A stretch of 64,000 nt of DNA. Source: Tyto alba. Taxonomy: Eukaryota > Chordata > Aves > Strigiformes > Tytonidae. Every line of letters begins with the position of its first letter. Positions within the stretch are counted from its first letter, which is position 1. The stretch covers positions 25,073,374 to 25,137,373 of the forward strand of contig NW_024881261.1 of NCBI RefSeq assembly GCF_018691265.1, in the 5' to 3' direction. The notes under the pieces are model-generated. The model was given only the letters and a program-made list of their open reading frames with translations. It was not told the DNA's origin and did no database searches. Positions 24,301 through 36,101 of this stretch are shown piece after piece. The position numbers and the translations under genes were made by a program.

Positions 24301-25624
24301 AGTCACAGGACTAGCAAGAAAGTTTTAAGTAACTTTGATTCATGAAAATTATTTCTCACTACTGATAAAGGCAGTGTTATATAAGCTATGTACTTCCATA
24401 GGAGTTTTCCATGCTCTCATCTTTTTGTTCTCATTTATCATATTTGACAGTACTTTGCAAGAGTAATGAGTTATTTTTTGAGATGTTAAACCTGAATGGC
24501 TAAATAAAAAGAAAATAAATTTGAACAAATAGTGTTTTCTTTGACACTACTTCTTAATCCTTTAAGAGCTTTCCTCTACAGGAACCCAGGGAATTCTACA
24601 TATTTTAAGATACAGTAGGTATCAAACTAAGCAATCACTTCCAGATTTTTTTTTTTTTTACACCCTGCGATTCATCCTCTGATTCATAACTCTGTAACAC
24701 AAGTTATAAGTCAAGTTACATTCATAATGTACTACTTTCAACAGCATCATCACTGGATGACTTTATTTTTGGAATTAAGGGAGGCTTTTTTTTCTCCAGA
24801 TCTCCTGGGAAAAGTTTTCTGTGTGTTATAAATTGTACTGCTCAAGAAAATTTTATCTCAGGACAGTTCATGTACCACAGAAATAAATGAGGATAGGTGC
24901 AGAAATATTGCTTCATCTGAGTTCCTGAAGGAATATACAGTTTGCTAGCAGCAGAAAAAAAAATCTTCCTCTCTAAGTTCTCTCATCTGTAAACTCAAAT
25001 ATTCTCCTCTACTCAGTTTCAGTGTCATCAAAATATATGAAAAAACACTTTGGAAAGTTAGTCTGGTTTTCTACTCTGACTGGCAAGTAAAGCAATTGTT
25101 TTTCAGTGCCATACATTGAAGTATTTTGGAACACAAGCTAATGGGATGGGGAAGAGGTGGTTTCTAGACTGGGTTCCTCATGTGCCTCTGTTGAATAGCT
25201 TGGTATGTTCCTGTTGTGTAGCTTTTTCCCTTGTGCAAACCCAGAGGGGACAATGGGAATGTACTGGAGTTTTGCTGGAGAGACCTGGCTTGCTCTGTAG
25301 GACTTTCATTAGTAATGAGGAGGAGTTGGAGGTGGGGTGGGCAGGCAGGGAGAGCAAACTCAGCTTGGGGTGAGTTTTCAGAGCCAGTGGTTGGGAGAAA
25401 AATATATTTTTCTTGTCCCTGTCAATTTGTTATATTTGATCTAAAATTATTGAAATACATTAAATGTGGAAGCTCACAATGGTGTTTTTACAGCAACTTT
25501 GCAGAGCAGACCGATGTGGCAAATTGTTAAAGGCAGCAATGTTGCTCACATCCTGCATAGAGCTTTAAAAATACACCCATGATTCTAAGTATTGTTCCGT
25601 GGTTTCCTGAAGATAAATATTCTT
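21367..25624. other. Unique A+T-rich non-coding DNA, no gene seen
   Basis: No gene or interspersed repeat can be supported. A TTCTTCCTGCAG acceptor-like motif at about 23019-23030 precedes a 48-codon open stretch, but no good donor or recognisable protein supports it. A T14 run lies at 24646-24659. Confidence 0.65.
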
Positions 25625-25735
25625 CTGTTCAGGTAGATTTATGCCTGAACAGCTGATATACTGAAGGGTGGATTCTAATCTAAGCATCACTGCTGCAAAT
25701 CCAGAGTAACTCTGGAGTCACTAGACTTCTTTCCC
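25625..25735. repeat. Fossil of a short palindromic amniote repeat
   Basis: The stretch GGATTCTAATCT..CACTGCTGCAAATCCAGAGTAACTC (from about 25670) fits one arm of a short self-complementary repeat frequent in reptile genomes and seen as relics in birds. Immediately upstream is a perfect 9-bp hairpin (CTGTTCAGG 25625-25633 with CCTGAACAG 25644-25652). The family name is not certain. Confidence 0.4.
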
Positions 25736-26127
25736 TGTCCATGAGATGGCTATTATGTCTTTATCTGACTTCTAAATCATAAGTTCATGTTGTCATGGCC
25801 CTATTTGAAGATTAATTTAATGGCTGCTTTGTTTTTCACTCTTTAGTCTCAGGTACTAAATTGATAAGGATAATCTTAATTTGCAGTCTTAAATTGTCAG
25901 ACAGTTCAATTTCTCTCTTTGACTTGTCATCCTGTAAGAGTGGGGGTTTTGGGTGGGGTTAGGATTTAGGTGTGTTGTTTATTTTTTTAAAAATAATTTT
26001 AGTTGCTGTACGGCATATAGTTATTGTTCCCTAGACCTATGTGATGTATTCTACTCTCACTTGTGTAAGTGACCCATCTGGACCACTTAAATAAGAAGCA
26101 AGAAGAAATAAAACCTTTTAAAAATCC

Positions 26128-26164
26128 CAGTAGTTCAGACATATTTATATCTACTGAACTACTG
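26128..26164. repeat. 11-bp perfect inverted repeat
   Basis: CAGTAGTTCAG (26128-26138) and its exact reverse complement CTGAACTACTG (26154-26164) are separated by 15 nt of A+T-rich loop. Small cruciform candidate. Confidence 0.75.
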
Positions 26165-26778
26165 TAAACTCCCTTCTCTTTTTTCCCCTCTACTTCTGTC
26201 ACTTAGAACAACTCTCCTGTATGTATATGCATTATGGTTTATTTATCTTTTTGCTGGCTTTTTGTGATGAACTCTCATTAAATCTGTGGATATTTGACTA
26301 TCCAAGTAGGATGCATCTTACTTAGTGCTGCTGTCGTCTTTATCTGTAATTTTTAAGAAAAGATGTTTTGGGATATTTAGTGGAATTAATTTGGTTTTTG
26401 CTATTTTCTTCATGGTTGTCTGCATTAGATCTGTAATGGTTTCACTATTTCTCATGCTAAAACGTGAAGCTGACATGCTTATATCAATCATTTGCCTTTT
26501 ACAGCTTGCTTGTTGTTTTTTTTTTTTTTTTCCTTTATATGGAGTAGAAGGTGTGGATAACTGGGCAAAGGGAAAAATAAGAAATAGTAAATGTTGTGCT
26601 CCTTAAATCCATAACCTTTTCATAAATGAGACTCATAATCAAAATTGATTCTTCTGATGCTGGAATTGGATCTTTGAACCACTGATGATACAGCTCAGCA
26701 TCACATTCTGGAGAAACTTTGCTTTTGCAATAGACAGCAGAGTATAAAGGAGAACGGTTGTTTTCATTGGCAGCTACA

Positions 26779-26813
26779 TTTATATAATATATATATATTT
26801 ATATATTTATTTG
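26779..26813. repeat. (TA)n / TTTATA microsatellite
   Basis: Alternating TA units with TTTATA interruptions. Low-complexity DNA. Confidence 0.85.
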
Positions 26814-28354
26814 TAGCAGTTCAACATTTTTTTAATTAATAGTTACCTAGACTCTGTTTTCTGAATCTGTATACTTGATTAAAATTGTTTTGTTAAATCT
26901 TCTAGTGGGCAGCTGTTAATTGAATTTTGAAATTCTGTACTAAAATTATTCTCCTTTTGTACCAAATGTAAAACAGCCACTTTGTATCACAGCTTCCTCC
27001 TGCACCCTGAAGCCTCTTATCACTGTGTCTGCCTTCAGTGTTGAAGCCTTTGAGCATCTCCTAGGAAGCTGCCATCATCTTTCAGACGTGGTGAGAGTCG
27101 CTGTGAATGGTATCAAAATCCTTTGATGAATGAGATCAGTCATGTTTGGCTCTGATGTCAGGAAATTTGATTTGGGGTGGTGTGTGTATATTTAAACATC
27201 CTACTTTTCATCCAATGCTTTTGTGTGGAAAAAGGAAAGTCAACTGACTTTCTGAGATCATTCATTTAAAGTCCTGCCAATTTGAAAGCATGTTGCTACA
27301 CACTCCTCTTACCTATAATAACTCCTAAGAGTGGTGTTTCTAGCAGGTTACAGATAAGGATGACAGCAGTGCTAAACGTGATATAATTTGAATACTTAAA
27401 AACTTCAGATTAAATTTTGCATGATTCTTATTTAAATAGTTTCAGTGGTTTTGAGGTAGCTCACAGGGAACTGCTGGAGAACTGTCCGATAAATACTTTC
27501 AAACTGTGACAACCCACTTCCAAGCCAACCTCCGAAGAACCTCCAGACCCCAACCCACTATTATTCTAGGTACAACACAATGTTAAATCTAGAAGTAGTG
27601 ATTCTCACCGTCTACTCAATCATTTGAATAGGGAAATATGCCCTCTTATTTTTGACTTCTGTTTTTTCAACATCACTTGCTTAGGAATGTTATGTGATTT
27701 CCTTTATTGCTTACAATGAATGCTTTTTGGATCAATGAAATGTACTGTATGGTGGGTTTTTTATTTGTTCACCTACTGTTTTAATTTATTACTAGTGTGC
27801 TTTGGTACCCAGTGTAGTGCTTGAGGTTCAGTGGGCTCCATCTTGCTAATCACCTACTCCTCGTTAATTGAGAACTTTTTTTGTTTTATTTGATTTGTTT
27901 TTAATGAAGAATTGTTCCTGTTTTTTTTGTTTTTAATTAACATTTAAAATAAAAATTTTTAGACTTTTACATTGTTTACCATCATCTTCAAGTCTCTCTT
28001 CCATCTACCTAATCATATTGTTTTAAAGCAGGCTCTTTTATTAATAGTAACGAAGAGCAACTCTTAAGTCAGAATTTGATACTTTTCTTTTGACGGTAGT
28101 GGACACTTTTTTGGGCTAAAAAAGAATCTGAACAGCCACTGTGGGTGGCACTTCTTCATCTAGTTATATAGAATATGCTGCAGTGTACTAAGGGCATATC
28201 AGAGATTGCTCATGCACCAGAAGCCATTTGCTAGAAGCAGTACAGGGAAATCAGAATAAACACTTTGTTGCTCTACAATGGCATGGCTATATTAACTCCA
28301 GTAGTGAGTCTAAGTTAAAACCTGTATTGAGTATCTATGCTGCTTTTCACTACA

Positions 28355-28530
28355 GACATGACCAATTTGCTGATGGAAAAGCTAATTACCTGGATACTGC
28401 ATTGATGGAGACCAAAGGCATGGTATTCGTAATGGATCAATGCCTACCTTAAGACGCCTCAAGAGGAAGAAACCTGACATTTCACTGTGTATGGAAGATG
28501 TTTTGAAAAGTCTGAAACCAAAAGAGTAAG
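28355..28530 (+). other. Candidate exon or decayed coding segment, unidentified
   Basis: GCTTTTCACTACAG (AG at about 28353-28354) is a good splice acceptor. The following DNA is open in one frame to a TAA near 28450. In a second frame it is open from 28386 to a TAA at 28527-28529 and reads as a basic, lysine-rich C-terminus including LRRLKRKKPDISL and CMEDVLKSLKPKE. Joining the two frames would need a one-base shift, so this is a decayed exon, a sequencing error or chance. A donor-like GTAAGG also starts at 28526. I do not recognise the protein. UTR-like DNA with a poly(A) signal follows. Evidence is weak. Confidence 0.2.
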
Positions 28531-29030
28531 GGGGTCCCAAAGGTGCACACTTTAAATCACAGATAAATTACAAAAAATCTTGTGCAATAGAACTACATGG
28601 ATTTGTGGTTGCAAGCTAATGCCATCAGTGAGAAGAGTATAAAGTATATTTATTTGTATTTAGAAGTAGAGCATGTGTGTGTATTATATATATACACACA
28701 TATCAGAAGAATGGTTTACTCCCCAATACGTAATCTTTACAGTTACTTGACATAATTTTCCTGGAATTGATTATTTTCTCAACTGATTAGCTACTTTTTT
28801 GCCTTCTACATCACATGTAAATTGGGAAAGAAGTCATGTTTCATTGGAACAAGAAGAGATCATTACAAATGGACAGTGAGATTTACTGATCTATAAGATC
28901 TTAAAAACTCCTTATGTCTGATCCTATTATACACTTGCCCAAATATTTATATGTATGTGTATATATGTACCTATAGTGCTTTATGCTGAATTCTGTATGT
29001 ATTGAATAAATTAGATATTTTCTAAGAGAT
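28531..29030 (+). other. 3'-UTR-like A+T-rich stretch
   Basis: Follows the coding-like segment and is A+T-rich with TATTTAT-type stretches and a TGTGTGTATTATATATATACACACA near-palindrome around 28674-28700. It ends with AATAAA at 29005-29010. The texture suits a vertebrate 3' UTR, but unconstrained A+T-rich intron DNA would look alike. Confidence 0.2.
29005..29010 (+). terminator. Possible polyadenylation signal AATAAA
   Basis: A canonical hexamer about 475 nt after the TAA of the coding-like segment. It is common by chance in A+T-rich DNA, so meaningful only if that exon is real. Confidence 0.2.
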
Positions 29031-29064
29031 TTAGCTGAAACTATTCAAGATCACTTTCAATACT

Positions 29065-29101
29065 TTGTTTGTTGTTTTTTTTTTTTGTTTTTTTTTTTTT
29101 T
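29065..29101. repeat. Interrupted T tract
   Basis: Two long T runs separated by a single G (T12 at 29075-29086, then G, then T14 at 29088-29101). Low-complexity DNA. Confidence 0.9.
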
Positions 29102-29964
29102 CTGTGATGCACCTATCTGTGACACTTCCTTGTAGTTTGAAGATAGTTTTCTCTTTCTCTGATTTTAACTTTTTTTTTTGGTCAGGTTTTTGTGATTCTA
29201 TAGTATGAATATTTCTGTTTGTAACTTAAACTAGTTGCCTGTTTCTCAAATTAATTGCAGGAAAAAGTTATGAGTAAATTTAGTTGTTAACAACCAGACC
29301 AGAGTGTTCAGGTTATAGTTTCTATTCTGTTTCACACTATTGCTATAGCTTTTCTGAAAGCCTGATTGCCGTGTCTGGAGTCAATAGGATTCCTCCTGAG
29401 GCTCAGGCGTTCAGTGTACAGAGAATGGCAGTTCAGATTATGACCCCTAAAACATAAAGTAGTTAGTAACTTTAATGTTCTCCACCTGCCTGCTGTTCAT
29501 ACTACACAAATGGAGAGTTCCTGACCTATTTCTTGAGTGAACACAGAAGTCAGATGCTAGAGTAAAAAACAAAACCAACAAAAAAATGATGGTCCTCAAC
29601 TCATAGGCCTTACAGAGCAGAATGTGGTAGGTTTTTGTAGCAAGTCTGCTGCACGCTTCTGTAGTTGCACTGAGTCATCTCTCTTTGGAGTCTATATCAG
29701 CATGCTGTGAGTCCTGTCATGTAGGATTAGGAAAAAACCCTTCCAGGATGGATTACATGCATTCCTGAGCCACTGCACAGAGGAGTTAATTAGAGATGGG
29801 GGGGGAAAAGGGCGGGAATGAGACAAAAACTGTATTAGCCATCTAATTTGGAAGAAAGCTGTTGTATCAAATCATGATTATGCAGTCATTGCACCCTTGA
29901 TGAACCTTCAGTAAGAGCTGAGTATTCATCAGACTGCATAAATTAGGGAGAAGAAAAAAAATAA

Positions 29965-30640
29965 AATCGCATGAGGTCATCTAATCTGTCCCCTGGGGCC
30001 AGTCCTCTGCAGTACAGTTTCTAATGCTTGTCCAATCTATTTCTGAACATCTCATATGATGAGGCTTGCTTCTCAATGGGTAGCTAACAGGGGAATAATG
30101 TAGGAGTGACTGGGCAAAAAATAAGGCACTGTAGCATTCTTACAACAGTGGCTGTGAGTGCCTGTGTTGAGTGTTTGAGCTCACCTAGTACAGACCTGAA
30201 CAGACTGAGGGAAGTGCTGTTATATCCAGCTGTGGCATGGAGCCTGCTCTGAGCCCAGCCTTCTTGCTGCTGTGTGAGTTACCACAGGTTGCACCTACCA
30301 TAGCCTTCCAGCAGCCAGTCAGTTCTCATTCTGGAAGCTTCTCCCCAATGCTTGTGCTAAATGGTCTCTATTAATTTCATCTCATTACTCCTTGTTACAC
30401 TTCCTTTTACTGAACTAAATAATTCTGCCTTTCTGATGCTTATATCTATCAGATATTTGTAGACCCTAATAATTTTCACACACACCCACACACCACCTGC
30501 TACCTTTATCTTCAGTAAACCAAGTTATGCGTTTTGGAGTCTTTTAATCTTTCCTTATAAATCAGTCCCTCTAGTCTCTTAATCATTTCTGTAGCTCATA
30601 CCCAATCTCCCTCTAATTTACCAGTATTGTTCCATTAATG
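29965..30640 (-). repeat. Ancient, gapped CR1/L3-type LINE fragment
   Basis: The plus strand shows the antisense 3' signature GAGGTCATCTAATCTGTCC, then CTCATTACTCCTTGTTAC, TTTGTAGACCCTAATAATTT and CTCTTAATCATTTCTGTAGCTC in the order expected of an old CR1/L3 3' region. Between about 30070 and 30340 the match is poor, either an insertion or strong divergence. No open frame survives. It is much older than the CR1 at 33754. Confidence 0.55.
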
Positions 30641-31224
30641 AGGCACTCTGATGCTAACATAGAGGTACTGGTGAGCTGTAGTTACATCAGACACGTAAAA
30701 AGTTATCTTAGTGGTGACTATCATCTGGAAGGAGTGGGAACCTGAAAATGAATCTTAATGAATAACTTGATTTGGATCCATCTCATCGTATTTGTCATCT
30801 ATACATGCAGATCCTTACCATTTCCTCATTGTATATTTGCTACTCAAACATGTTTGCTTTAGTAATACGTATTTGGCTTCTGGATCAGAAATGTAAAAAG
30901 AGTTATTGAGTAGAGGAGCATACAATTTGTCAACTCCTATGGGTAGTGAAAGAATGTCTGCAATGAATTACATAAGAAACTTTCTCTGACTGTTTCTGCC
31001 AGTAGAATTCAATGGCATAAATATTGGTAATTAATAAAAGCAAAATCTAGGAGTAAATTGAATCCCAATGTGACTATTGTAGAGAAATTATATCCATGTA
31101 GTCAAAGCTTTTCCCTCTTGTACCTAAATACATATGACTTGTGTTGGTCTTAAAATGGCAAAGTTGTCAATGGATGTTCAGCCATTTGACACACATAGCA
31201 AAGTAAAATAATATCTTTCTTTTC
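30641..31224. other. Unique non-coding DNA, no gene seen
   Basis: Nothing recognisable. Short chance frames only. Confidence 0.6.
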
Positions 31225-31350
31225 AGGAAGAAGAATTGAAGTGCAGGTGTGCTAAGTGACTCTCCCAGAGTCAACGCTGCAATGTGTGCACTGAGAATTG
31301 AACCCAGTTCTCTTGATTCTCAGAGGCGTTATATCAAAGCATGCTATCTC
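31225..31350 (-). repeat. MIR-type SINE fragment
   Basis: Reads GTGCTAAGTGACTCTCCCAGAGTC and then 'GAATTGAACCCAGTTCTC', as in the antisense core of MIR/CORE-SINEs (the AAGTnACTTGCCCAAGGTCAC and GGGATTCGAACCCAG blocks). The B-box-derived GAACCC is preserved. MIRs are mostly associated with mammals but occur as old relics across amniotes. Confidence 0.55.
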
Positions 31351-32939
31351 TTAGTTGGCGGTTTGCTGTTATTAGTGGGTAAGTGGTAGGTTTCAGAAGA
31401 CATTTGAGGTTCTCAAAGCATTGAAAATTTGATTTTGGCTTAGTACAAAGAAAATCTTGCTTCATTACATCTAAAGGCCAAATATTCTGTCAGCTTCTTG
31501 AAACATACAGATAAATTTTGCATGTGTAGGAGTGTTTTCATGGCTATAATTTTTACTCTTTGCCTTAACTCTAATAGTAAAGCTATCGTAACATTTTGGC
31601 TTGCTTGACAAAGCAGTCTCACCAGTCTGAGAAGATTGAGAATCACTGCCTTCATCTTTTCTACTGCTTTGTATTCTAAATCATTTAAATTAATTCTTTT
31701 GAATGCTACATTGCCCTTTAGGAAATATGTATGTTTGGTTGCAATGCTGAGTCACTATATTGTCATGTGAAATCAATGAGATTTTTCTTGCAGTTCTAGT
31801 AGGTATAACATCAAGGTAATGCTGCACAGAAATGGTGAGTTGTTGATCCAGGGCTGCTGCATTGAAACCCCTTATTTCTCTTACTGCTGAAGCCAAGAGA
31901 GAGACTATGAAATGTACAACGTTTTTTTTTTTTTTTTTTTTTCTCTTGTTAGATATGGCATAAATGGTTAAATAAAGAAGTAGGCTGGGATCTTGTTCAG
32001 TTTCTAGGCATAACATTTTAATTTAAATCATTTGTAACACTTAATTCATACTCTCTTGCAAGTGCTTCCAGCTAAATGACAGACACACCTATGCAGAAGA
32101 CTGACTTGGAGCTTTTGCTCTCCCCATGTGATTGTCAGTTCACTGCAGTCGGGAATATTTTATCACTGGTAGTTCTGGGCTCAGTGTTGTTGCAGATATT
32201 GGTGTGATTCTTGGCAGCTTTCTGGAGGGCGTTGCACATCAAGTGTAAGAATTGGTGGGTGTGGAGAATGGCAGCCAAGGTATCTTGAGAATCTTAGGAG
32301 TCTGAGACTCAGAAGATTTAGTGGTAGCCTAGAAAAGGCTCAAAGGACAATAGATTAGTCATAAGCTTTCTGTTAAATCATCAAGTCTCCTGGCTCACAC
32401 AACCAAATCTTTTTTTCATAAGTGATGTACTTTTCCTGCTCCATCTCTTGACACCACAAGCCAGTCAGAGTAAGGTCCCATGTTGCATTTTTGGCTTCCT
32501 TTTCCTGTGCCATCTGTTATTTTGGTGTATTGTTGAAAGGTTGGTGTTGCTATTGCACATGTGAGAGTAAAACAGATAGACAGGGCACGCTGTGTCAGTA
32601 GGAGATGCCAAAACATGGGCTGCATTTTAAATTAATTTTCAGTAGGTTGAAGCGAGTGTTTTTTACGAGGTTTCTGGATTTGAGCAGAGTGTCAAAATGA
32701 CACCTAATGACAGCCTTGCTGGGCAGAACTGGCTTCTGGTAGTCATTCAGGTATTGGAGCACTCTTTCCCCTCTTATTCTTTTTCCTTTCATCCTCATCT
32801 CAATCCTTCATTTCTCATGGGGCTGAGCTTGCATGTCTCATGTTCTCGTTCAGTGCCTTTAGCTGGTTACTTAGTGCTCAACCTTTGTCCTGTGTGAGTG
32901 TTCCCCCACACCACCTCTTTTTTGAGGGTCCTCAGTTCT
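31351..32939. other. Unique non-coding DNA, no gene seen
   Basis: Contains a T21 run (31922-31942). Short open frames on both strands do not resemble proteins. Confidence 0.6.
31922..31942. repeat. T21 homopolymer
   Basis: Twenty-one T in a row. Confidence 0.9.
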
Positions 32940-32998
32940 GCAGGCTGAAGCTGGGTGCCCAGAACATCAGCACTTTGGGAGAACCAGGCTTATATAGC
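32940..32998. repeat. Probable ancient amniote repeat relic
   Basis: GCTGGGTGCCCAGAACATCAGCACTTTGGGAGAACCAGGCTTA (in pieces) resembles a half of a short palindromic repeat frequent in reptile genomes (core TGGGCACCCA..CTCAGCACTT..AATCAGGCC). Short and diverged. The family name is uncertain. Confidence 0.35.
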
Positions 32999-33048
32999 AT
33001 TCTTATGTACTGTGTATAGTTGGCCTTTCTGCATAATTCATGTGACTT

Positions 33049-33077
33049 GGTTGGTTTGTTTGTTTGTTTGTTTGTTT
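33049..33077. repeat. (TTTG)n microsatellite
   Basis: About six tandem GTTT units. Confidence 0.9.
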
Positions 33078-33753
33078 TCTGACTGTTTCCTCCTATCCCA
33101 GCAGGTCTGAATTCTGTTTTCACTGCTATTCACCCTCCCTTTTCCCCACTGATTTGCAAAACCTAACTTCTGGCCTGCTTAGCCTTCATTCTTATCCACT
33201 TTTCGTTCTTCCATTTGCCTAACGAAAGAATTAGTGATGACATGTCAAATGAGTAAGTGAGACTATGTATTTTAGAACCACAAACATTTTTGTTACTATT
33301 ATGCAAAAATGAGTACTTATGTAGGAGGCATTACATAGAGGTAGGCATGGTGAGAATGGGCTGCCGCTTTGATGCAGCACGATACCTGTCTAGAATATAC
33401 AATCCAATTTCAAGATACCTGAATGTCTGTGAAATTCTGGAATTGAATCCATATTGTTAATAAACTGGAGACTAAAGTATGTTTTCATACCCTAAAGGAT
33501 GCTGAGGAGAGATAATTTGTTACCTGTTTATGCTCTGGTGAGACTGTCAGAGCAGAAGACTGATTTATTAAATAAATAATTTTTTTGAAGAGAAGCTGAG
33601 CACTGTCTTGGAGAGAGACTTTTTCTTTTTTTCTCCTCCCCACCCACCAACATATGCATAATAATGTTAATCTTGCAATTATGGCTGAGCCCTGTATTGG
33701 ATATCATAGTGTAAATAGTCACCCATGTGATACATACATACTGAGAATTATTC

Positions 33754-34947
33754 ATGGAAACCCAAAGTAGTTGAGGTTGGAAAGGATATCCCTGCTCAAA
33801 TCATGGTCAGCTGGAGCAGGTTGCTCAGGATCATGTCCAGTCAGGTTTTGAGCAACTCCAAGGATGAAGAGTTCATAAGTTCTTTACACAGAATATACTG
33901 TATTGCAGTTTGTGCCTGCTGTATCTTTCTCGTCCTTTCACTGAATACTGCAGAGTCTGGCTCTGCTGTCTTTATGCGCTTTTATCGTGTACAGATACAT
34001 GGATAAGATCCCACTGAGCTGCCTCTTCTCTACGCTGAACAGTTCCAGCTCTCAGCTTTTCCATGTATGACAGGTGCTCCAATCCTGTAATCACCTTTAT
34101 GGCCTTTTGCTGGACTTGTTCTAGTCTACCAATGTTTTTTTTTGATGGGTGTTTTTGTTTTTTTTTTTTTTTTTTTTTTTTTTTGTGGTGGTGTTTCCCC
34201 CCTGTAGGAGCTCAACACGGGCACAGAACTCCAGATGTGTCTCACTGGTGTTGAGCGTAGGAGAATAATTATCTCCCTTGACCTGCTGGCAATTGTCTTC
34301 CTAATGCAGGGTACAGCTGGCCTTTGCTGCAAGGGTGTGTTACTGGCTTATGGTCAATTTGTTGTCTACCAACTGGACTACGTAGGGTTCTACTTCTGTG
34401 AAGCTGCTTTCCAGCCAACCAACCCCCAGATCATGATGATGCATGGGATTATTCATCTCCAGGTGTAGGACCTTCCACCTCCCTTTGAACTTGATGCTAT
34501 TCTCATTGACTAATGTCTTCAGCCTGTCAAGATCCCTCCAAATGGCAGCATGATGTCTCATGTGTCAACCATTCCTCCCAGTTTATCATCTACAAACTTG
34601 CTGAAGGTGCATTCTGTCCTGTCATCCAAGTCATTAATGAAGATGTTAGGCAGTATTGGTGCCAGTATCAACCTCTGGGGTTACACCATCAGTGACTGGT
34701 CTCCAGCCGGACTTCATGCATTGATCACAACCCTTTAAGCCTGACAGTTCAGCCAGATTTCAGTCTACCTGTCTACACTGTCAGTTTATCTTGCCCCTCT
34801 TCAGTTTATTTATGAAGATGTTACGGCACACAGTGTCAGAAGCATTACAAAATTCCAGAAACAAAATCCACTGCTCTTCCTGCATCCACTGAGCTACTTA
34901 CCTTGTTATAGAAGGCTTCCAGGTTGGTTAAGCATAATTTCAACACC
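33754..34947 (-). mobile_element. Truncated CR1 LINE, antisense, decayed ORF2 C-terminus
   Basis: CR1 is the dominant non-LTR retrotransposon of birds. It copies itself with the ORF2 endonuclease/reverse transcriptase and inserts 5'-truncated. Reading the plus strand, blocks appear in the exact order of an inverted CR1: 'TTGAGGTTGGAAAGGATATC' at the 3' end, then TGGAGCAGGTTGCTCAGGA, GCCTTTTGCTGGACTTGTTC, CAGAACTCCAGATGTGTCTC, CTGGTCTCCAGCCGGACTT, TCAGCCAG and GGTTGGTTAAGCATAATTTC. In the minus frame 34561-34340 peptide remnants typical of the ORF2 C-terminus survive (RDLDRL, KVLHLE, GWLESS, then DNKLTISQ). It is full of stops and shifts and interrupted by a T-rich expansion, so it is inactive. 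The 5' about two thirds of the element is absent. Confidence 0.9.
34136..34190. repeat. T-rich expansion inside the CR1
   Basis: T8, a short G/T spacer, T5, then T27 (34158-34184) lie between two recognisable CR1 blocks. The run postdates the CR1 insertion, by insertion of an A-tailed sequence on the minus strand or by slippage. Confidence 0.7.
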
Positions 34948-36030
34948 TTATTGACTTACCAACTTGTAATGATATAATATTTTTTGATATTTTATTTCAA
35001 TATCTTATTGTTAACATATGCATTATTTTGAAGACTATTATAAAAAAACCCCCACACTCAGTAACGCCAAGAATGTCTCACAACTGGAAGACTGTCTAGA
35101 CTTCCAAACTCATAGGTTTTTCTTCTGATGTAACAGATGGCTCAGGTTACTGTCTGTATATAAACATACTAAGTTTTATGGATATAGCAAGATTTAAACA
35201 CTTAGTATTTTCTTTCTCAGCTGACCAGAATGCAAGACAACTGCTGAGTATTATTTTCTAGCTTTTTGGCAGTTTTTTGGGTGTGTTTTTTCCTGTTAAA
35301 ATATAGGAACTACAAGAAAGGATGGTATATGTTTAATATTCATTGTGAGTTGTAGATATTGGCTGTCTGTCTCTTTATTATTGCTAATCAGAGCCGCATG
35401 GTTAATTTCCCCATAAGTGACAATGAATATTTACCCTGGAATGTGTCATTGTCCTAAATGATTTTAAGGCTGCTGTCTCTTGCCAGTAGGACATGTTTCA
35501 AGAGACATCTGTTTATCCTCAGACTCTGGACAGTAGAAAAAGAGCCAAGGAAACTGTTCTAAGCTTTCCTGCAGATGCTGTATGTAAGCTATACTTCTTT
35601 TAAAATCTTCTCCCAGTTGCTATCACTGGTGCAACTTCAGCAGTAGCAGAGGTGTAAGGATACTAGCACAGCTTACAGCCACCGTCTCGCAAGCTTTATT
35701 CACTTTAGGGCTCAGCATCTCTGCTGTTTAAATGGCACTGCCCTGACCTTCAGTGCTGCTAGCATTGCTGACTCCAAATAGACCACACAGATGTGAAACA
35801 GTGTTCAGAATTGTCAGGGTGTAGTGTAGACAAAGTCACACTATCTCAAGCAGAGCTGGATAATTATGCAAAAAGTTTGCATTTTTAAAGTCAGTTTTCA
35901 AGTTCTTAAAAAAAAAAATTTGTCGTGTTCAGGCCCCTTCTGTGATAACTCTGCATGATTTACTTTTACTGAAACAGCAGTAGTAGTGTATTTGGAAGCA
36001 TTTTAAATGTGGGAAAAATTACTTTTTCAG
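34948..36030. other. Unique non-coding DNA, no gene seen
   Basis: No gene or repeat recognised. An A10 run lies near 35909. Confidence 0.6.
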
Positions 36031-36101
36031 TATCGCCGGAAGAGAAGGGAGAGAGAGTGGCTACGTGGTGGTTGGCTGCCGACCAGGCTCAAACCATGAC
36101 A
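36031..36101 (+). mobile_element. Orphan 3' tail of an ERV LTR
   Basis: The final 71 bp of the same LTR family as at 11206-12276, here in plus orientation: CGCCGGAAGAGAAGGG, then GAGAGAGTGGCTACGTGGTGG and the terminal CCAGGCTCAAACCATGACA. It is close to the other copy over its whole length, but the roughly 1 kb upstream is missing. An LTR is not expected to be 5'-truncated by normal integration, so deletion or rearrangement is likely. Confidence 0.8.

Larger units (their letters stand above)
25736..28354. other. Unique A+T-rich non-coding DNA
   Basis: No gene is supported. It contains a G/T-rich segment near 25938-25962, an 11-bp hairpin at 26128-26164, a T16 run at 26516-26531, a TA-rich microsatellite at 26779-26813, and a C-rich, purine-poor stretch at about 27505-27560 whose composition differs from its surroundings. 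Confidence 0.6.
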
